This document shows positions 35,609-47,537 of a stretch of 64,000 nt of DNA, piece after piece. The notes under the pieces are model-generated. The model made no database searches. It had not been told where the DNA came from and was given only the letters and a program-made list of their open reading frames with translations. The stretch spans positions 44,181,003 to 44,245,002 of the forward strand of contig CM055106.1 of the NCBI GenBank assembly GCA_029204225.1, read 5' to 3'. Source of the DNA: Diphasiastrum complanatum. Taxonomy: Eukaryota > Streptophyta > Lycopodiopsida > Lycopodiales > Lycopodiaceae. Positions within the stretch are counted from its first letter, which is position 1, and each line of letters starts with the position of its first letter. Made by a program: the position numbers and the translations under genes.

Positions 35609-37061
35609 TTGCAACTGCACTACAATATCATGCTCCTATATCATGCACCTATGGTCACATACGAAGGAGATAATACTGATATTTTCTCATCGGTAGTCAA
35701 ACATACATCAATTTGCTTGTTATTCGCGTATGCAGTGGCTCATGATATGAAAATTCATACTGTGGATGAGAAGACTGCTTTCTTGCACACAAATTTGGAA
35801 GAAGACTTATTCATGGACCAACCACTTGGTTTTGTAAGCCAAGAATATCTAAAATATGGATGTCACATGAATAAAAGCATTTATGGTCTGAAATAAGCAG
35901 TAAGAGAAGGACGAAGCACTACGTTCCTTAGGCTTCAAGCTTCTATTTGCTGAATTAAATGTCTATATCAAGCATGTCCAAAATGAAATAATCATTCTAG
36001 TTGTCTATGTTGATGACATGCTTATCTTCTCAAGAAGAGAGAAGTTAATTTCAGATGTCAAAAGAGACGTTTCTGAAATATTTGAGATCACTGACCTAGG
36101 AGAAGCAAAAACCTATCTAGGATTGCAGATTCAAAGAGACTTTGAAGGTGGTAAGTTGTATCTTCATCAACAAAAGTACACTCAAAAGATCATTGAATAT
36201 TTCAACATGCTCGAATGCAAAGGTGTGCATACTCCCATGATACCTAGAACAATACTAAGCAAGGCAGATTGTCTGCAGACTCTCGAGGAAGAGAAGCAAA
36301 TGGGCCAAACACCCTATCGTAGGCTAATTGGATCATTATTATATCTTGCAGACAACACCAGACCTGATATAGCATTTCCAGTATACAGGCTGAGCCAATT
36401 TAATCAAAACTCAGGATCGTTGCATTGGAAGTTGGCGAAAAGAATACTACAATATCTCCAGGAAATGAAAGACTATGGACTGTGTTATTCGAAGGAAGCT
36501 GGATTTCGGATTGAATCTTACAGTGACGCAAGCTGGACATCCATAAAGGATGATAGCAAAAGTATTTCAAAAAATTGTACTCTAGTATCTGGTGCAGCCA
36601 TACTCTAGATAAGCAAGAAGCAAACAGTAGTAGCTCAATCTTTTTGTAAAGCAGAATATATATCAGCATCCAAGATGGCCAACGAGCTAATTTGGATCAA
36701 ATTGATGTTGGAAGGATTTAATGAATTTATTTCTGAACCTTATGTCTTGTTAATGGATAACACTTCAATAATCTATCTTACGAAAGATCCTATATTTTAC
36801 TCAAAAACGAAGCATATAGCTATCAAGTATCATGTGATTCGGTACTTAGTCGAGAAGAAGATACTGAAGACAGTCTTCATACCCACAGAGGAAATGACAG
36901 CTGATATCTTTATGAAGCCACTCAGTAAGGCTTTATTCGAGAAACAGCGAAGAAGATTGGGTTTAATCCAACTGCCCACTTTGAGAGAGAGCTGTAGAAC
37001 ATCTGATCAGACAGATCTTGATTCTACTAACAAAGGGCACAGTTTACTTGACAAAGGATGA
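35609..37061 (+). pseudogene. Copia RT and RNase H, plus strand
   Basis: 35609-35896: MKIHTVDEKTAFLHTNLEED and MNKSIYGLK, then a stop (CAA to TAA) and a damaged stretch containing VVYVDDMLIF at about 36000. 36018-36608: FEITDLGEAKTYLGLQI, TPYRRLIGSLLYLADNTRPD, YSDASWTSIKDDSK, a TAG at 36606 where Trp is usual, then 36675-37061 with NTSIIYLTKDPIFYSKTKH and TADIFMKPLS. The stop at 37061 lies beyond the LTR start. Confidence 0.85.
36980..36992 (+). other. Copia polypurine tract
   Basis: TTTGAGAGAGAGC directly before the TGTAGAACATC start of the LTR. Confidence 0.6.
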
Positions 37062-37726
37062 GAAATGAATACAAACTCGAAACATTTCTATTCGTGATCA
37101 ACCTCAAAGGATTCGTGAAAGATTCACAAAACAGTTTTTTGAAGATGCTCGTGGTTTCTTGTTGAAGCTCAAAAGATTCGCGAACAAAATCTTGTTGCAA
37201 AATATTATGTTTCTTGTTCAAGCTCAAAGATTGTCATCTGTCACGAACAATTCGCAAAACACAAAACTATGACGAAGAGACAGACTGTCACAAAATATTC
37301 AAGAACAAAAATTATTCGACCTTGGACATAGAACGTCTATTTGAATATCAACCCTTATAAATATTTAGATCTACCGTTACAAAATTAAAAGGCCAAAAGG
37401 CTTGTCCTGTAGCAATATAAATACATGTGCACTACTCGTTGTAAAAAAAACTAACTCACACTGAAGAGACTCTCGGACTCATTTAATCAGAGACACAATC
37501 AAGAGATAAGACAACAAGAAATGTATACTGATTCAGATTCAAAATTATAAATTTATTTTTAATCAATGGTTTCTGTTTGTCTAAAATTGTCTTAAGTTGT
37601 CTCTTAATTCCGCATATTATTTTCGCGCGCTAATTTAATCAAGGTAAATACTATTCTATTAGTACATAGATAAAAAACAAACTTGATTGAAGACACTGAT
37701 ATTAGTTAGATTTATTTAAACTTTCA
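36993..37726 (+). mobile_element. 3' LTR of the plus-strand copia
   Basis: Begins TGTAGAACATCTGATCAGAC after the polypurine tract. A TATA box (TATAAATA) lies at about 37417-37424. It ends near ACTTTCA at 37726, where a minus-strand gypsy gag begins. No second copy is in the window, so the right border is inferred. Confidence 0.6.
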
Positions 37727-37735
37727 TCGGGTTCT

Positions 37736-38170
37736 CTATGGAAGAATTATTACTATTTTTTCTACACCGCCCTGACGCTGAGTTTGAGCTGCATAGGCCG
37801 CAATATATTCATTTATGGCAGGATCCATATATGGTTCATCCATCCCATACCATTGTTGTTGCTCAGGTTGAGGTGGTAATAGCATCTCTGATTCTGTTGC
37901 TATCAAGTTTACATGGGCCACTTGTTGATTAGTTGGCCCTGGTGGTGCAGGTAAGGCCGTGCGCTGTTGATTATTCGGCGCGCCATATCTCGTTGCCGTA
38001 TTTGGTGCCCCTTGATGATACAGATAAGAAGTTTGATAAGGAATTTTCTTCTGTCGGAAAATCTGGGAGTTAAATGGGCAAAAGGACATCTCGTGCGATG
38101 TTGCATTGCACAGAGGGCAAAATCTTTGTGCCAATCTCAGATTTTGCTTTAGGACTGGACACTCATTCAC
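37736..38170 (-). pseudogene. gag: Ty3/gypsy Gag C-terminus with zinc knuckle
   Basis: A 144-codon reading with a knuckle CPLCNATSHEMSFC (CX2CX4HX4C), a Gln/Pro-rich tail and a final segment ending at 37736. It continues the Retrotrans_gag domain at 38800-38492, with a damaged stretch between. Protease and the rest of pol are not to the left, where the copia LTR ends. Confidence 0.75.
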
Positions 38171-38491
38171 TGTACGGTTTTGTGTGCATACTAAACACCA
38201 TACATTTTCGTGAAGGGGATATTGTAGCTAGTTCTGTTTCGGTAGATTGGACATTGTTGCTACAGCTCCTTGTAAGGCTTTTCGTTTTTGATCGAACTCC
38301 GTCTGCTATTTGTGTAGTTTTGTCATTTGTTCCAACAACAGTTTTGTGGATAGAGTGAAAGCATTTGATGATGATGATGATGCTATCGAGGGAGTAGGAG
38401 TATGGGTGGTTGGATATTCGTCGTCTGATCTCTCATCTTCTTCCCTAATGACATCCTCCATAGCTTCTTGCAAAGTAGCGTACTACTCCCG

Positions 38492-39059
38492 TCATTTCAG
38501 TTCTCTTCTGATACTACGTGGTAATCCCCCAAGGAACCACATGATCACCGCATGATCCGGAGATAGGGCTGCACTACATTCGGATCGTAGATGTTTGATC
38601 CGCTCAATATAGTCCCTGACTCTTTCTCTTTTTCCCATCTTGACCTTGATGAGCAGGAGAAACGGGTCTTCTAGGAACTTCCTTGGTTTAAAGCGTGTGA
38701 TGAGAGCCACTTTGACTTCTTCCCAGGTGGATTTTTCTTCCTTTGACAAGCTAAAAAACCAATCTTGAGCCATAGCTACTAGTGACATAGGGAACATCAT
38801 GAACTTCTCTGCAGGTGTCCGATCATCATAGACTTCACAAGCTTGCTCGTAGAGCTAGAGGAAGCAGATGAGATCTGATGATACATCGTATTTTGATATC
38901 TCCATCAGAGGTGCCCTTCGGACTGCTTTCAAGGGAGCGATAGGTACGGATTGATCCATTGGATCCATTGGCACTGGTTCCAGTTTTGTCTCTTGTTGCA
39001 CAGCTCCTATTCTGGGAAAGTGTGGTGCCTAATTCGTTGTCCTTCTTGCTATTGATCAT
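38492..39059 (-). pseudogene. gag: Ty3/gypsy Gag core domain
   Basis: 38800-38492 reads MMFPMSLVAMAQDWFFSLSK, STWEEVKVALITRFKP, RVRDYIERIKHLRSE, FLGGLPRSIRREL: a typical plant gypsy Gag (Retrotrans_gag). Frames to the right (39059-38801) supply the start of the protein (PLMEISKYDVSSDLICFL, a stop, LYEQACEVYDD). At least one stop and one frameshift. Confidence 0.85.
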
Positions 39060-39840
39060 CTAGATCTCAGATTCATCCGATGGTAAAGTCCAAGGTAGTT
39101 GGATCTTGCTGGTACAGTGGGATGCAATCTGGATCTTATAGATATGATCACTCTGATAGGCGATGTTGAGGATTTAGGTCTCTTACGATGATTTTTCCTT
39201 TATAACTTTTTACTCCTGCACTGATTGTCTTGAGATTTTGATAGTAGCTGGATCTGATGCAGATCATTCCACTGATCTAGTCTACAAGGGTTACTAGTAT
39301 GAGGTTGGTTGTGCGAGGGTTCTTTAATTGTTTTGCAGTAAAAAAACTTTGATATCTCTCTGATTACTAGGATCTAAGTCTCGCAAAAATCACAAGAGCT
39401 GAATTTGACTCTTAAAATCTCTACAAGGGTTAACTCTCGCAATAAGTGAAAAACTCACTATTTGCGAGGGTCCAGAACCACTATTTTGGCTTGATCTTTA
39501 CCAATAATCAGATCTAACTCTCGTAGACTTCATCACTGATGGAAAATAAAATTCTAGATCAATTGGAGTGGTCTGAGAGAGTTACTTTTGTAAGGATTGT
39601 ATGGATCTTCAAATTTTAGAGATTTTTCAGCACTTAAATCCAATTTTCTGCTACTGGAATCAGACTAACTCTCGCAGACTCTCGCGACACTGGTGCAGCT
39701 CAATGCAATATTGGTTCATTCGAAACTTCTTAAAGACTCCTTCTACATTAAAGTCATTGTTAACATCTTCAAAGTGAACTTGAGGAGTATTCTCATTACC
39801 ATTGATCTATAGTTTTATCGGGAAAAGAAGGGACATGAGA
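39060..39840 (-). other. Gypsy leader with ACTCTCGCA words
   Basis: Non-coding region on the 5' side of the gypsy gag. AACTCTCGCA and variants occur at several places (about 39420, 39510, 39670), and a related CTGCGAGAG word is found at about 47650 in the gypsy 3' region. It ends abruptly at the satellite monomer. Confidence 0.5.
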
Positions 39841-40030
39841 AGTCTAAATAGTACCAATTTGGTAGATTTTAAAATAAAAATAAGACACTAAGTATAAAAG
39901 ACCTGATTTGATAGTCAATGGGATCAGAATTGGTTCACGACAAGTTTTTGTAGTATGAATCTTTCATATTAAAGAATTTTACCAACACAAAAATAGTACC
40001 AAAACAGTACAAGATAGTACCAATTGAGTG
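39841..40030. repeat. Satellite-like monomer, partial
   Basis: Aligns with 31770-31960 of the array (AGTCTAAATAGTACC, GATTTGATAGTC, ATCAGAATTGGT, AAAATAGTACCAAAA). Confidence 0.75.
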
Positions 40031-40031
40031 G

Positions 40032-40318
40032 CACTGGTGTAGCTTCAAACAGGAACACAGGTCATGCTACACAGTAACACAGACATAAAACACTCTCCAC
40101 AGCAAGCTCACATAGCAATATTTCTCAAAATGAAATTACACTATACATATAGTTCTTCACTCAGGCAACCCATGCATGACCCAGGTTGCCGTTGATGGGA
40201 TGTGTGTCCCGTCGACTCGCCTCGTGGCAAGGCCAACTTGTCCTTATCGACTGATAGGACCAACAGTATAGTAACACAGTGATTCTACTTTAATTTTAAC
40301 TCTCTCCCTTTAAGAGTC
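40032..40318 (-). mobile_element. LTR of the 'F' copia, copy 2
   Basis: Homologous to 31072-31335. It is the 3' LTR of the minus-strand copia at 40433-44419: on the minus strand the polypurine tract AAAGGGAGAG is followed by TTAAAATTAAAG. The far end is fused to the satellite monomer. Confidence 0.75.
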
Positions 40319-40432
40319 TACTTTTTATACAGTCATATATATAGCTTTAAAGTCAACAAACTTTAAGTACAGAAAGCTTTGATCTAAATTTATCAAACTT
40401 TTCTCTAACAAGTGGCTGAGTGAAAATATCAG

Positions 40433-40933
40433 CTAGTTGTTCTTCTGTGCTACAATGAAAACATGAATTTCACGACTCAGCATCCTCTCACCTATAAAGT
40501 AATACTGAATCTCAATGTGTTTGTTTCTCACATGGAACACTAGACTCTTTGCTAGATGAATGCCACTATGACTGTCACTATGTATAGTTGTGAGATTTTT
40601 CTGTTTCATGCCAACTTCTTCCAGTATTTGTCTCAACCATATAGCTTCCTGTGCTGCACTACACATTGTCTTATACTCTACTTCTGTGGTGGATAGAGCA
40701 ATCATACTTGGCTTCTTACTAGACCAGAAAAAGCAATTGCCACAAAGCTGGAATACATACCCTGTGGTGGATCTATGATCATCATAGTCACCTCCCCAAT
40801 CCGCATCCACATAGCCACATAACTCAAGTAAACCCTCATGCTTCCTGTAAATCAAGCCATAATCAGAAGTGCCTTTGATATAACACAAAATGCGCTTAGC
40901 TGCCTTCCAATGCATTTTCGTAGGTGCTACCAT
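40433..40933 (-). pseudogene. F copia RNase H
   Basis: A 166-codon reading with HWKAAKRILCYIKGTSDYGL, GYVDADWGGDYDDHRSTTGY, STTEVEYKTMCSAAQEAIWL and IHLAKSLVFHVRNKHIEIQY. Catalytic Asp residues of DADW and the Glu of EVEY are present. A premature stop after FIVAQKNN removes the usual ADILTK end. Confidence 0.88.
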
Positions 40934-41784
40934 AAAGTGACTTACAATACCTCCCTACTAACTGCCTATACAGCGCAGCATCAAATGGTTGTGACTCATC
41001 AAGCTTAGAAAGCTTTTTACTTGGTTCAATAGGAGTGTTCACTGGCTTGCAATCCTGCAATCTGAACCTGTGCAGCAACTCTCTGACATACTTCACCTGT
41101 GTAAAACCCACTTCGTGTCCTTTTTGCCACACCTCTACTCCAAGGCAATAATGCATTAGGCTGATATCTGTCATCTCGAATTGTTCCATGAGGTCTTTCT
41201 TGATCATGTCTATTATTTCTTGATTATTTCCCGTAATAATCAAGTCATCAACATAAAGTGCAATCAAAGCAACCATACCATCAAAGCATAAGACATAAAG
41301 ATTTGGATCGAGTGTGTTCTCACCATTCCCTTTGAATGAAAGTAGGCATCAATCCTACTATACCACGCATGTGGTGCCTGTTTAAGACCATAAAGTGCTT
41401 TCTTCAAGCAACATACTTTATTCTCCTGTCCTTTCACTATAAGCCTTCAGATTGATCCATGAACACCTCTTCTTATAACTCACCATTTAGAAAAGCAGAT
41501 TTCACATCCATCTGATGCAAAGGTCAACTAAAATGTGAAGCTAAAGCAATAAGTACACATAGAGTATTCCACTTACATACTGACGCAAAGGTCTCCTCAT
41601 AGTCAATCCCTTTACTTTGTGCATACCCTTTGATCACCAATCTAGCTTTGTGCTTTGCTATACTTCCATCTGTATGGTACTTAGTCCTGTATACCCAATT
41701 ACAACCAATGGCTTTCTTGCCAACTGGTGGTTCTACTAAGTCCCATGTGTTATGCTTAGCAATTGACTCCATCTCCTCTCCCAT
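40896..41784 (-). pseudogene. F copia reverse transcriptase
   Basis: 41784-41524 reads HNTWDLVEPPVGKKAIGCNW, VYRTKYHTDGSIAKHKARLV, GIDYEETFASV. The middle (41520-41280) is shifted. 41276-40896 has ALYVDDLIITGNNQEI, FEMTDISLMHYCLGVEV and KPVNTPIEP. YVDD is intact; the frame is broken at least twice. Confidence 0.87.
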
Positions 41785-43118
41785 GGCCTTGACCCAAATG
41801 TCATCATCCTTAACATAAGTCGAAGGTTCTTTGCTTTGAATAATGCTAGATAAGAGAGCATAATTTGCTTCATACCTTTCAGGTTGTGTCTTCTCGCTTG
41901 TTGATTTTGTAGCTCTCCCTGGTTAGATGATCTTGGAAAGTCATCCATGTCGCGGTTCTCCAACAATCTCTCAAACCACTTAGGGAGCTTCATGTCAGGT
42001 GATTGGCTTCCTGGTGAAAATGTATCCCACGGTTGTCACTTGCGTTTGTCACCTGCAACTTCAATACTTCTTGCACCAAATGGTTTGTCCCTTCCTCTCC
42101 AACCTGTGTCTTGAGGTTGACTAGTAGTATCTTGCGATGTATTCTTGTGTCCATCACTAGGAAAGTCAATAAATGGATCATCATCAGGAGGTATCCTCAC
42201 TATACCATCTTTTCCACTGGATGCGTTTGTCTTCTTAGCATCCTCATCTTCATACATTTTAGATTCATCAAAGATGACATCATGGCTGACATGTATTTTG
42301 TTTTCCACTAGATCAAAACATCTATAGCCCTTCACACGATCATCATATCCTAGGAATATACACTTGATAGCTTTCACATCAAGTTTATGTCTCACTTCCT
42401 TAGGAATGTGTACAAAGGCCTTACATCCAAAGATTCGCAAGTGATTCACCTTTGGATTTTTCTTCATGAATGCCTCCTCAGGTGTTATCTTTGGTATGGC
42501 AATGGTAGGACTTCTATTATGAAGATAGACTGCCGTACTGCATGCTTTTGACCAAAAATCTTTTGGTAGTTTCATCTCAGCTAGCATAGATCTGGTACTT
42601 TCCACAATCGTATGATTCTTGCGCTCTACACCATTGAGAGTAGGAGTATGAGCTTGCATAAGTTGTCTTTTGATCCCACATTGATCACAAAGATCATTGA
42701 AGTCGTTAGACTTGTACTCACCTCCACTATCTGATCTTAGAACTTTGATCTTCCTACTTGTCTGATTTTTGACCAATGCTTTGAAGCTCTTGAAATTGTC
42801 AAATACATCCGATTTCTTCTTCAAGAAGTAAATCCACGTCTTACATGAAATATCCTCAATAAAGGTCATGAAATAGAAGGCTTTACCTAAGGACATAGTC
42901 CTCATAGGCCCGCATAAATCTGTGTGGATCAAATCCAAGATGTTCTTTGCTCTTGCAATACCACCTTTATTGAACTTCTCTCGATGCTGCTTCCCATACA
43001 CACATGACTCACACATCGACCTCAAGTGGTCTTCTATCGTAGGCAATCCTCTCACCATTTCCAATTTTCTCATCAAACTGAGGCTTCCTAAGTTCAAGTG
43101 ACCAAGTCTCTTATCCAC
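41736..43118 (-). pseudogene. F copia integrase and linker
   Basis: 43118-42036 is a 360-codon open reading: RLGHLNLGSLSLM and CESCVYGKQHREKF (HHCC finger), LIHTDLCGPM, VLRSDSGGEYKSN and NGVERKNH (complete DDE triad), then FLGYDDRVKGYRCF and a hydrophilic tail. 41993-41736 is the linker to RT in another frame. This is the longest intact enzyme domain of the minus-strand copies. Confidence 0.92.
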
Positions 43119-43851
43119 AGTTTAGTTTGCGATGGAATGGACAAGACAAGTCCATGTTGCCCCTTGATTGTAGCTTTCAACCTATACAATTTAGTGTTGG
43201 GCTCCCTTATACCATCCACAATAACTTTGAACTTTTGGTTTACATCCTTCACAAAGCAACGATCATGGGCAAATTCTACTTTCAACTCTTGATCAGTAAT
43301 GACATTAACAGAAAGTAGATTTTTCTTCAAATTGGTACATAAAGTACCTCCCTGATCATCATGCTTTTGCCATCAGGTAGTTGGATTGAAACGGTGCCTA
43401 TCCCCTTGATCTTGCACACATCACCATTTGCTTGTGATATGGACATTCCATTATCCAAGACTTTCAAGCTACTGAACCAATCCTTGCTACTTATCATGTG
43501 TCTTGTGGCTCCCGAGTCAATGGACCACACTTGATCATCTTGATTAGATGACAATGCTGATATGAAGATGCTAGAGTCCTCAATCTCACCCTCACTGACA
43601 AGGTTACCTGCTTGCTTTGGTTTCCCCTTGTCTGATTCCGCCAGGAATTTCCAACATTCACTCTTCCAATGGCCCTTTTTACCGCAATGGAAGCACTTGC
43701 CCTTCTTCTTGGTCTTGCTGGAAGATCCCTCATCGTCCTGAGTCTTGGCGAATTGCTGCTTAGATTTATTCTTCTTGCCCTTGCCCTTGCCTTGTTTTTG
43801 GCATATTGCAAGTGCCTGATCATCAGTGTTTTGACGTCTAGCTTTCACCAT
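43094..43851 (-). pseudogene. F copia zinc knuckle and protease
   Basis: 43851-43327 carries a Lys-rich linker, the knuckle CFHCGKKGHWKSEC and the protease active site WSIDSGATRHMISSKDW (DSG intact), ending VLYVPI. A frameshift follows and 43330-43094 continues LLSVNVITDQELKVEF to the integrase start. Confidence 0.88.
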
Positions 43852-44419
43852 TTCTTGTCGCTGCTCTTCCTACATCAAGATTCCTACGATCTCGGTCAAA
43901 GGTTGGCAATCTTTCTCTTGATGCTATTCCGCTCACAAACATTTGATAGGGTTCTACAATGTCGCACAATGCATTGTCCACATCATGTATGCACTCACCA
44001 ATAGAGTGCAGTTCATCCCTCATTGTCTTGATTCTAGTCATGTACATCTGAATGTGCTCTCCTTGCTACATGCGGGCACTATTCAGTTTTGACTTCAGAA
44101 ATGTGATTTTTGATGGATTTGACATCTTGAACTGCTTCTTTAGCACATCCCATGCATGTTTGGGTGTAACAGCATCACAAATGTGGGTAATGATGTGATG
44201 CTTCACTGACAAATTAATGAAGGTCAAAGCTTTTCTCACCTTCTTATCAAACACTTTGATGTCCGCTTCATTTGGCGGTCTTCTCTCATCACCTGTGACG
44301 ACATCCCATACGTCCTTCTCCATCAATATGTTTTTCATTTTTAATTTCCACACTGCATAGTTGGAAATCCCGTCCAATTTGCTACTTTCACTCAAATTGG
44401 ACTCTCTCATGTTTGTCAT
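43838..44419 (-). pseudogene. gag: F copia Gag N-terminal domain
   Basis: 44419-44066 (MRESNLSESSKLDGISNYAV, WKLKMKNILMEKDVWDVVTG) and 44047-43838 lie in one frame with a single TAG between them, after SARM. A frameshift near 43860 separates this from the knuckle. The minus-strand PBS and 5' LTR expected right of 44419 were not found. Confidence 0.85.
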
Positions 44420-45109
44420 CGCAAAACTGTTTGAAACTTCTACCGTAGGCTAAAAGTAGTATGCCGAGGCCAACTGTGATGTCAGAAGTCAAAAGGAATG
44501 ACTTGCACTTTTTTCCTTACCAGGCCACCCGCCGTTGTTCCACCAAATTGAAAGCCAAATCGGCGTCGCCTTTCGAAATACACTCTATCGCCAACTCCCA
44601 ACTACGTGTTTAATGGAATGGTGAAATTACTTTTGGCGCACTCCAGACACTTTCTCCGCTGCAATCACTCTAAATTGAGATACCGTACTTGCAGGTACAG
44701 TCCGGGTGCCCTTTGTTTGGAGGTTATAGCCTTTTGTTTGGGTCAAAATGGATGAAGGAGATAAAAATAAGGATTTTTCAACTCAAGTGTTACACTATGG
44801 ACACACCAATTACATTTGGAGTGAATATGATAAATGTAGCATGGCTGTCAATGGAATCTATTGAGAACCCAGTGGATGATGATTTAGTCCCTTGGCAACA
44901 TTCTTTGACTTACGACAAGGAGATTGAGCTGACAGATGAGCAGGTCCTACAACACATGGACACAGATTGCTATGGAATCAAGAGAGTACCAGCTCAACCG
45001 CTACAAAAATCTGCTATGGCAAAAGTTTCAAAGATAGATCCACCACAGCACCTGCGAACAAGAAGAACCAGTTGAAATAACACTACAACCAGGTTATCAG
45101 ATGGAATGA
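44420..45109 (+). other. Region with one unrecognised ORF (44689-45075)
   Basis: The plus ORF of 128 codons (GVNMINVAWLSMESIENPVD, acidic ELTDEQVLQHMDTDCYG, basic end) has no family I recognise. Its left part starts without a visible promoter. GC content rises at 44520-44700. Could be a pol or ORF fragment of an undetected element. Confidence 0.3.
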
Positions 45110-47277
45110 TCTACCTGAAGAGGCTATAGCTACAGCGGATGTTGATATTCACAACCACGAGGCAAATGTCGCACCAGTTCTGAAGAAATACAACTAGGAC
45201 AAATCCTTGTTTTGCTTGGGCGAGCTCTTGATTTGCATTAACCGAGTACTTGTTGAACTTCGCCTGGTAGCTGTTCAGAATTTGGCTATATACCTGCACT
45301 TACTGCCTAAAAAGATTCATCTCTGCTTGAGAGAGTGGCCTTGAATTAGGTGTCGGTTGAGCTAGCCAGGTGAGTTTTTTGTGTTACAAGCCCTGTACCT
45401 CTGCTCCCAAGCATGCGTTTTTTGCTTCATAAATCTGCAATTGCACCTAGAGGGAGGCAAGCCGTTGGGACGCTTCAAACTGAAGCTCCTGCACCTTTGT
45501 GAAAGCATTCGTCAGCGCTTTGGAGAGGCTCTAGATATACTGATTAAGGCCATCCTCCTTTTTTTGTAGCTTTGTGATCTCCCAGTGCCCCTCTTGCTCG
45601 TGTTGCTGAGCGATTATCAGTTCTTGCTGCAGCTTTGTGATTTCCGCTCACAACTGGGTGTTGCTAGTTGCCAGATGCAGTACCCAGTTGTCCAATGAGG
45701 CTCTGGCTGCTACCGCATCCTAGATATAGTTCTCCAAGGCTTGGTAGGCCGTCATGATGTCCGAGAAATTAGCTGGTACGCTTGTACTAACAAGGGCTTG
45801 TTGTGTAGTGGCCCTGACGACCTATACTGTATCGTCGTCCTCCTCCTCTATGAGCTTCTTCGGTGATTTTTGGCCATCAGGTGCGGTAGGGTTAGCACGA
45901 TCTGGCGATGGTATAAAAATTGTCTATACAAATGCATCATAGACAAAGGTTTATTGCCCTCGGCAAGCTTTGATGGAGAAGTGGGAGGTGTGAGGAAAAC
46001 AGAAGTGGAGACAGGGAGAGGGACAGTTTGTCCAAAAGAGAGAATGGGTGGAACAGAGGGGAACTGGAGGGTGGTGTGAAGGATGGAGGGAGAAGAAGGG
46101 GGAGATGTGCCCTAGCTTGGCGGTGTGAAATTAATGACTTGCATCTAGGCCAGGTTGTCGGGAGACAACTACGAAACTGGAAGGATTGAACTGAAGAGGA
46201 ACGGTGGTGGAAGCAGGGGGGATGGAAGCAATATAATGGAAGGGGTGGTAGAAGATAGAACAAAAGTAGAAGTAGCAATTACAGAGGAGATGGGTAGGAA
46301 AATAGAAGTGGCAGTTGCAGGTTGACCAAATAAAATAGGAACAGAAATAGAAATAGTAGGAGAAGGTTGTATAGAAGAGGAGGTGGCGATGGTAGAAGCA
46401 GGAATAGTTAGTGGTGTGGAGGTGCGACGTTTGGTAGCGCCACACATTTGTTTGCTGACCATTGTGTCAGTGACTACAGGATGGGCGGATGTGGATGCAA
46501 TGGTGGGAGGGTACAAGTTAGTATGAGGCACGGTGGATGATAAGATGTTGGAACAACGGAACCCACACACTTTCATCTCGAGAAGTGCACAGACAAAGTT
46601 ACACAGCAGGGGCCCTGCTACGATATGTTCACGAGCATTTGGTTTCATGGAGATTGTTAGTTCATGGATGAGAAAAGTATGCCAGTCGTATGGCACTACT
46701 GTGGGGCTAGGGAATCCCAAGAAGGACTCCACAATTTGACTAAGCAGCTTGGACTAAATTCTGTCCTTGCAAAATGTTGAAACAACCAAAAAGTTGTTCA
46801 ACAGATGCACGGCTGCCTGAATGACTGGGTACGTGATAGCCTCATTAGGTACGCATTGTTAGTCTGTATCAGAATTTCAGGTGCAGTCTGGATTACGAAA
46901 GGCTTTATCAAGGCTTTTGTTTGACGATGAGAGATTGGCTGGCGGTCGCCGGACATAATGCCAATAGTGACCATCGAGTCCGCGTTAATCAATACCTTGT
47001 ATGTGGTACCCTGGTACAGGAAGTGGAAACGCAACTTCGGCGTGTCCCAGGTGGCGTAAGCATGAAGGGCGAGGCCCATGTTAATGTCAGAGCTGAAAAG
47101 TGTTGGGTAAAAACCCATTGCTTCAAGAAGAGGACCAGCCGTCTGAAGCCATGGTGTGATCAGGACGTCAAAAGGCAAGGCCCAAATCTGGGTGGCTGAT
47201 GGTATTTCACGCTGGATCACCTGCTTAGTGCCAGAGTCGTCAAAAGATGAGGAGGCCATGTAAGCAGTGATAGTCAA
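45110..47277 (-). pseudogene. Long decayed ORF of unknown family, copy 1
   Basis: Minus-strand reading from MASSSFDD (ATG at 47259) with about 150 globular residues (ATQIWALPFDVL, FHFLYQGTTYKVLINADSM, SGDRQPISHRQTKALIK). Next comes a second block in another frame (VHLLNNFLVVSTFCKDRI to LLCNFVCALLEMKVCGF), then a long Ser/Thr/Pro-rich stretch (46500-46150). The C-terminal part looks like a coiled coil (EITKLQQELIIAQQHEQEGH, QELQFEASQRLASL, VQLQIYEAKN). Four internal TAG stops lie where neighbouring sequence suggests Gln. It lies on the 3' side of a gypsy integrase, the place of an additional or env-like ORF, but it also has its own TATA-like box. Confidence 0.5.
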
Positions 47278-47528
47278 AGTTGGTTATAAAAAAAAAGTGA
47301 GAAAAAGTTAGAAAAATGGTGGGAATGGTAAAAGTGATGGAAATGAGAAAAACAATGAAAAATAAAAATTGGATGGTAGTAACGGCGGTTTAGAGACTTG
47401 CAGATCTTGGTTCAGAATGTGCAGATGATAGCTGGTATGAATTTTGGTCGCTTTCAAATAACTTGAAATTTGATCGAAAAACAGACAGAGCTTCGCTAGG
47501 CAAAGTGACAAATGACTCGAATTATGTT

Positions 47529-47537
47529 CTTATATAG
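47529..47537 (-). promoter_or_regulatory. TATA-like box upstream of ORF copy 1
   Basis: CTATATAAG on the minus strand, about 270 bp before the ATG at 47259. The same box with similar flanks (GAGTCATTTG) lies at 58042-58034, about 288 bp before the ATG of copy 2. Confidence 0.5.

Noticed and set aside
46169-46732. Ser/Thr/Pro-rich ORF resembling a cell-wall protein
   Set aside because: It is the centre of the duplicated unknown ORF, has no SPPPP repeats or signal peptide, and is mirrored in copy 2.
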